The notes under the pieces are model-generated. The model was not told the DNA's origin. It did not search any database and was given only the letters and a program-made list of their open reading frames with translations. A stretch of 6,915 nucleotides of DNA from Luminiphilus sp. GTDB lineage: Bacteria; Pseudomonadota; Gammaproteobacteria; Pseudomonadales; Halieaceae. The position numbers were made by a program, and so were the translations under genes. Below are positions 1-4,424 of this stretch, piece by piece (the stretch's first letter is position 1; every line of letters begins with the position of its first letter). Where the stretch lies: contig JAQXEB010000283.1 in NCBI GenBank assembly GCA_029251065.1, positions 1 through 6,915 of the forward strand, written 5' to 3'.

Positions 1-123
1 ACCGTGTTATCGGTGGAAGAAGCGAAAGGTGGCATCAAAATGGTGTTGCAAATTGTCATACAGGCAGAAGGCGCCGAAAAGCCCGCCTGCATTGTCGAGT
101 CTATTAGCGTCTATTTCCCTTAG
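1..123 (+). CDS. C-terminal fragment of a probable MaoC/hot-dog fold acyl dehydratase (5' end outside window)
   Basis: Frame 1 on the plus strand is open from the first base to a TAG at 121-123 and gives 40 residues: TVLSVEEAKGGIKMVLQIVI, followed by QAEGAEKPACIVESISVYFP. The pattern of alternating hydrophobic strands, a GG-x-K turn, then EG-x-EKPA-C and a closing E-x-I-x-x-Y-F strand is what I associate with the last two beta strands of MaoC-like (R)-enoyl-CoA hydratases, in which KPACVAE followed by an aromatic end is common. Such proteins hydrate enoyl-CoA esters and are frequent in side-chain or ring degradation clusters of steroids. The active-site Asp/His lie in the missing N-terminal part, so activity cannot be judged. 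The gene ends 15 nt before the convergent stop of the amidohydrolase gene. The family call rests on a short tail only; the existence of a coding 3' end is more certain than the family. Confidence 0.5.
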   Translation, partial: TVLSVEEAKGGIKMVLQIVIQAEGAEKPACIVESISVYFP

Positions 124-138
124 CGCGGCGAGCGGGTG

Positions 139-1008
139 TCAAACCTTGAACACCCGCTTCGCGTTCTCGCGAAGGAATTTCGGCCAGACTTCATCTTTAA
201 ACGGCACGTCTGGCATATCACTGAAAATGCGCTCCAGTGAAAGCCCCATTGGGAAATATCCGGCGTACATGATCTTGTCGGCACCCCGCGTGTTGGCAAA
301 GTGAATAATATCCTTCGGGTAATGCTTGGGTGCAAACGCACTGGTCATGTAATACAAGTTTTCGTATTTGAGCATCAGCTTCCAAGCAAGATCAGTCCAT
401 GGCTCAGCGCCATGCTTCATAACCACCTTGAGCTCGGGGAAAAACCAGCAAATTTCATCCAGGTGCTCAACTTTTTGTGGCTCCATTGGAATACGTGGTC
501 CAGGGACACCCACGCAAGGGCAAAATGGGATATCCAGGTCAATGCACGTGACAAAGATCGGGTACCACTTTTTGTCGGCCAGCGACACTTGCGGGCATAA
601 ACCCGAAGGAAAGGCGTTCACCGACTTGATGTCGTATTCCTCTTTCAAACGACGGATCTTTCTGACTTCATCCATACCGTTATTGGGGTTGCAGTCGTAG
701 GAGGCAAAAAAGCGATCCGGATGATTTTTAACCGCCTTGCACTGTGTCTCATACTGCCCTTCGTCGACGCCCAGCATCGCTTTTTCAATGTTGAATTCGT
801 CCATTTTCTCAAGGGTGTAGGCAATGTAGTCATCACGCTTACCCACCTTGGGAAGGTCTTTGAACATGTACTGCGCAGGCATCTTGAACATTTGTCGACT
901 TTGCTCGTCCATCAATAAAGGTCGAATAAAGTCGTAAAAGTTAGACGTGTCGTCGTTGGGCACAGCCAACATCAAATCAATAATCGGCACGGAGGTTGGC
1001 ATGGGCAT
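139..1008 (-). CDS. Amidohydrolase-2 family (PF04909-like) protein with depleted metal site
   Basis: The 289-residue product has the length and motif order of amidohydrolase-2 / ACMSD-like TIM-barrel proteins, which use a divalent metal for C-N or C-C bond hydrolysis or decarboxylation. Visible landmarks: strand 1 at IIDLML (residues 9-14), the KMDEFNIEKAMLG helix-strand (68-80), RFFASYDCNPN (99-109), IPFCPCVGVPGP (160-171), VVMKHGAEPW (195-204), and the end IMYAGYFPMG (246-255) plus ENAKRVFKV. In active members strand 1 reads I-D-x-H-x-H and the last motif reads G-S-D-Y-P. Here the HxH places are Met13 and Ala15, the strand-5 His is replaced by Cys165/Val166, and the Asp is Tyr251. Only His199 remains. 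It may be metal-independent or a binding protein. The start at 1008 is fixed by AAGGA seven bases upstream. It is the last gene of the operon, 53 nt after the ene-reductase gene. The composition is more A+T-rich than that of its neighbours. Cytoplasmic: no signal peptide or membrane segment is seen. Substrate unknown. Confidence 0.85.
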   Translation of the reverse strand: MPMPTSVPIIDLMLAVPNDDTSNFYDFIRPLLMDEQSRQMFKMPAQYMFKDLPKVGKRDDYIAYTLEKMDEFNIEKAMLGVDEGQYETQCKAVKNHPDRFFASYDCNPNNGMDEVRKIRRLKEEYDIKSVNAFPSGLCPQVSLADKKWYPIFVTCIDLDIPFCPCVGVPGPRIPMEPQKVEHLDEICWFFPELKVVMKHGAEPWTDLAWKLMLKYENLYYMTSAFAPKHYPKDIIHFANTRGADKIMYAGYFPMGLSLERIFSDMPDVPFKDEVWPKFLRENAKRVFKV

Positions 1009-1015
1009 AAAGCTA

Positions 1016-1020
1016 TCCTT
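1016..1020 (-). promoter_or_regulatory. Ribosome binding site of the amidohydrolase gene
   Basis: Minus-strand AAGGA is followed by a 7-nt spacer (TAGCTTT) and ATG at 1008. It selects this ATG over the second in-frame ATG at 1002 (residue Met3). Confidence 0.65.
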
Positions 1021-1061
1021 GCTCAGTAGTGAGTGGGGGTACGTTACTCGTAAGACGCCAT

Positions 1062-2141
1062 TTATGCATCACCCGAAAGTGGGGGGTAGTCGGTGTAACC
1101 GGCAGAACCCTCGCCTCCGTAGATCGTTCGTTTGTCCATTTTATTAAAGGGACCGCCGCGCTTAAAACGATCAACGAGGTCAGGGTTAGCGATGTAAAGC
1201 CGGCCAAATGAGACCGCGTCGACACGGCCCTCACCAATACTCTCCTCCGCCTCGGACGCGGTGTAACTGTCACTCCCAATGACTGAGCCTGAGTAGTTGG
1301 CGCGGGTGAGCGCTAGGCTGTCGATGCCTGTCGAGGGCATCCGTATCGCGTGCACCCAGGCGATACCGACCCGCTCAGCGAGCTGCAAGAGGCCCGCGTA
1401 GGTCGCCTCAGGCGTTGCATCAATGTGATCGTTGTAAGGGTTGCCGGGGGAAATTCTAAGCCCCACACGTCCGACACCAACGACACCGGCTAAAACGTCG
1501 ATAACACGTTCGACGAATCGAAGCCGATTAGCGAGCGAGCCGCCGTACTCATCCTCGCGCTGATTGCTGCCCGATGCCAAAAATTGTCCGGGCAAGTAAC
1601 CCGACGCGCAATGGAGCTCGACGCCGTCAAAACCCGCGCTGACGCAGCGTTGCGCGGCGCGCCCATAGTCCGCCACCACCTCGTCAATATCAGCCAGAGA
1701 CATAGGCTCGGGCGTTGGCATCGGTTTCATCCCGCCCGCTGTGAAAATTTCCGCCTGCGCGGCAATGGCCGAAGGCCCCAGCATACGGGCCTTGTCTGAC
1801 TTATTATCAGGATGCCCAACCCGACCACAGTGCATGAGCTGACAAGCAATCAGTCCTCCACGGTCGTGCACCGCTTGCGTCACGCGTGACCAGGCACCCG
1901 CATGCGCGTCATTACAGATGCCGGGAGTCCGGTTATAGCCCTTTCCGTCAACTGTCGGATGCACTCCCTCTGTAATAATGAGTCCCGCATTCGCGCGCTG
2001 GCCGTAGTACGTCTCATGCAAGTCTGAGACACAGTCATCGTCTTGAGAGGCACGACTGCGGGTCATCGGCGCCATCACGACACGGTTTTTCAGCGACAGG
2101 TCCCCAATCGTTAAAGGTGACAGAAGGCGGTCAATTGCCAC
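1062..2141 (-). CDS. Old Yellow Enzyme family ene-reductase (NADH:flavin oxidoreductase, NemA/PETN reductase-like)
   Basis: With the GTG start at 2141 the product has 359 residues, the normal size for classical OYEs such as NemA, PETN reductase and morphinone reductase. These FMN enzymes reduce alpha,beta-unsaturated carbonyls with NAD(P)H, and several accept steroids. Landmarks: LLSPLTIGDLSLKNR (6-20), MAPMTR with the flavin-contacting Thr27 (23-28), YYGQRANAGLIITEG (45-59), QLMHCGR (101-107), FDGVELHCASGYL (171-183), QFLASGSNQREDEYGGS (186-202), VGLRISP (226-232), SFGRLYIANPDLV (311-323) and the terminal YGGEGSAGYTDYP (341-353). The substrate-carbonyl pair is normally His-x-x-His or His-x-x-Asn; here it is His177 and Ser180, while the proton donor Tyr182 is kept. 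The Trp of the usual QLWH motif is Met103. An upstream ATG at 2189 would extend it by 16 residues into the preceding gene and has no good ribosome site. Third gene of the operon, 13 nt after the SnoaL-like gene. Cytoplasmic. Confidence 0.93.
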   Translation of the reverse strand: MAIDRLLSPLTIGDLSLKNRVVMAPMTRSRASQDDDCVSDLHETYYGQRANAGLIITEGVHPTVDGKGYNRTPGICNDAHAGAWSRVTQAVHDRGGLIACQLMHCGRVGHPDNKSDKARMLGPSAIAAQAEIFTAGGMKPMPTPEPMSLADIDEVVADYGRAAQRCVSAGFDGVELHCASGYLPGQFLASGSNQREDEYGGSLANRLRFVERVIDVLAGVVGVGRVGLRISPGNPYNDHIDATPEATYAGLLQLAERVGIAWVHAIRMPSTGIDSLALTRANYSGSVIGSDSYTASEAEESIGEGRVDAVSFGRLYIANPDLVDRFKRGGPFNKMDKRTIYGGEGSAGYTDYPPLSGDA

Positions 2142-2148
2142 GCGTATA

Positions 2149-2156
2149 TCTCCTTT
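2149..2156 (-). promoter_or_regulatory. Strong Shine-Dalgarno of the ene-reductase gene, overlapping the upstream stop codon
   Basis: Minus-strand AAAGGAGA followed by TATACGC and a GTG at 2141. Its first two bases are the last two of the TAA stop (2157-2155) of the SnoaL-like gene, so termination and re-initiation are close enough for translational coupling. This site decides the GTG start over the ATG at 2189. Confidence 0.85.
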
Positions 2157-2796
2157 AGCGGGTGCGAATACTGGGATCAGTCGATCCACCGCGCATGGTG
2201 ACTAGAAACTGATCGAGTGGCGCAGGTGGCGCAACGGATGGCAGCTCATCGGAGGGCGGTTGGCTCCAAAACTTTTGCCAGCTTGGGAACAAACTGTGAA
2301 AAGCACCCTCGTAGTGATCGCGGTCGGGCCAGCGCATTTTATTATCGCCGCAAGGCGGCTTATTGAGGTCAGTCGCGTACCAATAGCAAGGCAGTCGGCG
2401 TTTAAAATACCAACGCCCATCGATACGCTGATAATGATCCCAATACAGCATCTGCATAATGACCCATTCGCTGCCACCATCCGCCGTCGGCGTCTCGTGT
2501 TCGTTTTTGGAATAGACGACACCGACGGCGCTGTCAGGATCCTCAAACTCGATAATGTGATTACCAATGTGATGTGCCGTCCCCGTGAACTGCTGGCGTA
2601 ACGTCTCATCCATCCACTGCTTAAAATGAGCCCGCCCCACTTTGTCTTTCCCAACGCGCACGTCTGCGGGAAAAAGGTTAACCATGGCATCCATGTCACG
2701 CATATCCAGCGCCAACGAATATTTCGCCGCCAGCTGACGAATGTCATCAAGGGACTCGAGCCGATCAAGGCGCGCGATTACACTTTCGTCCATCAT
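2155..2796 (-). CDS. NTF2/SnoaL-like protein (SnoaL_4 / BaiE-like fold), possible steroid dehydratase or isomerase
   Basis: From the ATG at 2796 the product is 213 residues. The N-terminal ~140 residues fit the cone-shaped SnoaL/NTF2 fold: a first helix with LDDIRQLAAKYSLALDMRD (16-34), DAMVNLF (36-42), an FKQWMDETL helix (58-66), TAHHIGNHIIEF (73-84), GVVYSKNEHE (92-101), WVIMQMLYWDHYQRIDGRWY (111-130). Family members include polyketide cyclases, ketosteroid isomerase and the bile-acid 7-alpha-dehydratase BaiE. The Tyr26...Asp31 spacing and His76 before Gly78 match the Tyr30/Asp35/His83 set that I recall for BaiE; the BaiE Arg146 position appears to be an aromatic residue (Tyr139/Trp140 area) here. 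After residue 135 there is an unusual 75-residue tail rich in Trp, Tyr and Pro (CYWYATDLNKPP, FPSWQKFW, SVAPPAPL). Second operon gene, 13 nt after the flavoprotein stop. The reading frame continues upstream to an ATG at 2961, but that would overlap the flavoprotein gene by about 150 nt, so the shorter start is preferred. Confidence 0.85.
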   Translation of the reverse strand: MMDESVIARLDRLESLDDIRQLAAKYSLALDMRDMDAMVNLFPADVRVGKDKVGRAHFKQWMDETLRQQFTGTAHHIGNHIIEFEDPDSAVGVVYSKNEHETPTADGGSEWVIMQMLYWDHYQRIDGRWYFKRRLPCYWYATDLNKPPCGDNKMRWPDRDHYEGAFHSLFPSWQKFWSQPPSDELPSVAPPAPLDQFLVTMRGGSTDPSIRTR

Positions 2797-2804
2797 TTCA
2801 TTTG

Positions 2805-2808
2805 CCTC
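2805..2808 (-). promoter_or_regulatory. Ribosome binding site of the SnoaL-like gene
   Basis: Minus-strand GAGG lies just after the TGA (2812-2810) of the flavoprotein gene and 8 nt before the ATG at 2796 (11 nt before a second adjacent ATG at 2793). It is modest in strength but well spaced, and supports a start inside the 3' junction rather than at 2961. Confidence 0.5.
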
Positions 2809-2809
2809 A

Positions 2810-4273
2810 TCAATAAGTAGCTGCGTGCCGGCCGGCTCGTCGCCCAGAAAAAGTGGCATCACCCACCGAACTTCCTGAGGCGTAACCGTCGCCACGCCGC
2901 GGAACGCCGCATGCTGTACGTCCCGCCGCATACAACCCGCCGATACGCTCGCCCTCTGCATTCAGTACTGCCCCGTCGACGGTGGTATCCAAACCGCCCA
3001 ATGTGAAGTGCGGGAGAAATGCGCCGGCGCCAGGCGTGCAGTCTAGCGCCACAAACGGGCCTGTTAAGGGCTTGAGCCATGTCTTTGACTTGTGGAACGC
3101 CTCATCAATGCCACGCTCAGCGGCGAAATTGTACTGTGACACCGTGTCGGCCAGTGCGCCGTTTGGCAGATCCAGCTCAGCGGCTAACTCTTCTAATGTT
3201 TCGCCGGTCCCTCGTATAGGCGCCGCAAGCCAACTCGCAGTCTCATAGTCGGCGTAGTCGTCAACATTGAGCACCAAATAGACGGGGAATGTCTGCTTTA
3301 CTAAATAGCACCCGATGCGCCCGTGGTAGGCGTCTTCATTGATAAATCGCTGACCCTGCCCGTTCACAAAAATACCGTTGGTAAGTGTCGCAGGTGGATA
3401 AAATGGGACACTTAAAAAGCCTTCGTGCATGTTAATTGCGAGCCCGCCGACACTGAGCCCCATTTGAATCCCGGCGCCGGTGTCATTGGGATTACCAATG
3501 GGTACCGTGCCCGACTTCGCAAGCTCCGGCGCATAACGCTGCATCATCTCCGTGTTCATGACGAAACCACCGGCGCACAGAATGACCCCTTTTTTCGCGC
3601 AATAGAAACGTTCTTCCATGTCCTCTCGCACCACCAATCCGACAATGCGTTGACCCGGTCCATGCCGATCCACAATGAGGCGCAGCGCTCTGGCCTCGAG
3701 GTGCACATCGATGTCGCGCGCGTTCACTGCATCCGAGAGGATCTGGATAAGCAGCGGGCCCCCATTGTCGCCCTCGACGTACAAATTATGGCCGCGTGGC
3801 GCCGGCGTATAACGATCGACGTAGGGCCAGGCCTTTTCGCTTCCCGTGTACAGCAAACAATCGTCTGTCAACGCCATCATCGCGCGCTCGGGATACTCCG
3901 ACATTTTAAACGGAACCCCGAGTGCCATAAGCCAGTCCAAGTGCCTCGCCCCACCCTCGGCATAAGCCCGAGTCTTTGCTTCGTCCGCCTGAGGGCCATT
4001 AGAGTCCATGAGGTAGCCAAACACATCTTCCACCGAATCGTCGTAACCCACGGCCTTTTGGACCTGGGTACCACCGCCAAGATAGAGCTCCGCAGACGAC
4101 AGCTTGGTCGAGCCGCCGCTCTCTGACGCGGCCTCAAACACAGCAACCGAGGCGCCGTTATCGGCCGCTTCAATGGCCGCACAGGCACCGGCACCGCCAA
4201 AACCGACGATCAGCACATCTTTCGTATGTGTCCAGTGTTCGACGTCACTTTCCAGCATTGGCGCAAACGACAC
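2810..4273 (-). CDS. FAD-dependent 3-ketosteroid dehydrogenase family protein, probable delta4-(5alpha)-dehydrogenase (TesI-like)
   Basis: From the GTG at 4273 the product is 487 residues, typical for FAD_binding_2 (fumarate reductase / KstD) flavoproteins. The FAD-binding Rossmann motif is DVLIVGFGGAGACAAIEAA (19-37), with the ribose-binding acid at Glu47; SGGSTKLSSAELYLGGGTQ (52-70) follows. The second FAD contact is GVILCAGGF (229-237), and the C-terminal part reads FTLGGL (423-428), GLYAAGR (446-452) and SGSSVGDATFSGRRAGRHAA (467-486). Among KstD relatives the delta4-(5alpha)-dehydrogenase of Rhodococcus jostii uses, as I recall, Tyr319, Tyr466 and Ser468. Here Tyr316 (in INEDAYHGR), Tyr464 and Ser466 (in GDGYASGSS) sit at nearly the same numbers and with the same Tyr-x-Ser spacing. 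That enzyme oxidises 5-alpha-3-ketosteroids to delta4 enones. KstD (delta1) or a fumarate reductase-like role are alternatives. First gene of the operon. No signal peptide, heme site or membrane helix is seen, so it is probably cytoplasmic. Confidence 0.88.
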   Translation of the reverse strand: MSFAPMLESDVEHWTHTKDVLIVGFGGAGACAAIEAADNGASVAVFEAASESGGSTKLSSAELYLGGGTQVQKAVGYDDSVEDVFGYLMDSNGPQADEAKTRAYAEGGARHLDWLMALGVPFKMSEYPERAMMALTDDCLLYTGSEKAWPYVDRYTPAPRGHNLYVEGDNGGPLLIQILSDAVNARDIDVHLEARALRLIVDRHGPGQRIVGLVVREDMEERFYCAKKGVILCAGGFVMNTEMMQRYAPELAKSGTVPIGNPNDTGAGIQMGLSVGGLAINMHEGFLSVPFYPPATLTNGIFVNGQGQRFINEDAYHGRIGCYLVKQTFPVYLVLNVDDYADYETASWLAAPIRGTGETLEELAAELDLPNGALADTVSQYNFAAERGIDEAFHKSKTWLKPLTGPFVALDCTPGAGAFLPHFTLGGLDTTVDGAVLNAEGERIGGLYAAGRTACGVPRRGDGYASGSSVGDATFSGRRAGRHAATY

Positions 4274-4277
4274 GACA

Positions 4278-4285
4278 CCCTCCCC
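4278..4285 (-). promoter_or_regulatory. Ribosome binding site of the flavoprotein gene, selecting a GTG start
   Basis: Minus-strand GGGGAGGG is followed 4 nt later by an in-frame GTG at 4273. The next in-frame ATG (4258, residue Met6 of the GTG form) is about 20 nt away, too far for this site. The upstream ATG at 4447 would reach across the whole intergenic region into the divergent gene. Confidence 0.7.
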
Positions 4286-4411
4286 ATTTTTTATATTTAG
4301 GCCCTCAATGTAGCGTCTCGACTGGCGGGACTCTGCCTCCGTTTGGACGATGGTGCACGCTTGCGATTGCCGCGTACTCGAGAGAACGTGGGCGCTGTCA
4401 AAAAAACAAAT

Positions 4412-4416
4412 TAGGA
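4412..4416 (+). promoter_or_regulatory. Ribosome binding site of the 5-alpha-reductase gene
   Basis: TAGGA with an 8-nt spacer before ATG at 4425. It supports this start over the in-frame ATG at 4350, which would add 25 unrelated, charged residues. Confidence 0.55.
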
Positions 4417-4424
4417 TACGTCCC

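Larger units (their letters stand above)
4274..4424. promoter_or_regulatory. Divergent intergenic region between the flavoprotein operon and the steroid 5-alpha-reductase gene
   Basis: This 151-bp non-coding gap must carry the promoters for both directions, since nothing else separates the divergent start codons. On the minus strand a perfect -35 hexamer TTGACA is seen at 4401-4396, but the -10 position (about 4379-4374, GAGTAC) is poor, so a regulator-assisted promoter is possible. An A/T-rich patch (TAAATATAAAAAAT on the minus strand, around 4286-4300) lies immediately upstream of the flavoprotein ribosome site, too close to be a normal -10. I found no convincing long palindrome for a repressor; XhoI-like CTCGAG near 4378 and GTGCAC near 4353 are only six-base palindromes. 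The location is well supported; the exact promoter elements are not. Confidence 0.5.

Noticed and set aside
1022..1055. Short inverted repeats CTCA-GTAG-TGAG and TTAC-TC-GTAA in the gap before the amidohydrolase gene
   Set aside because: The stems are only four base pairs with no T-run; not a credible terminator or attenuator.
2796..2961. Upstream ATG extension of the SnoaL-like gene
   Set aside because: The added 55 residues overlap the conserved C-terminal end of the flavoprotein, resemble no SnoaL N-terminus, and a ribosome site fits the ATG at 2796.
3425..4126. A 233-codon open frame on the plus strand opposite the flavoprotein gene
   Set aside because: It is antisense to a clearly conserved FAD enzyme, has a His/Arg-rich composition without any family pattern, and no ribosome site was evident. 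It is a by-product of codon bias in the real gene.
4286..4300. TATAAA-like stretch as a -10 element for the flavoprotein operon
   Set aside because: It sits right next to the ribosome binding site, which would leave no 5' leader, and no -35 hexamer lies at a proper distance.
4350..4424. ATG at 4350 as start of the 5-alpha-reductase
   Set aside because: It adds 25 charged residues before the membrane protein and exceeds the family length; TAGGA supports the ATG at 4425.
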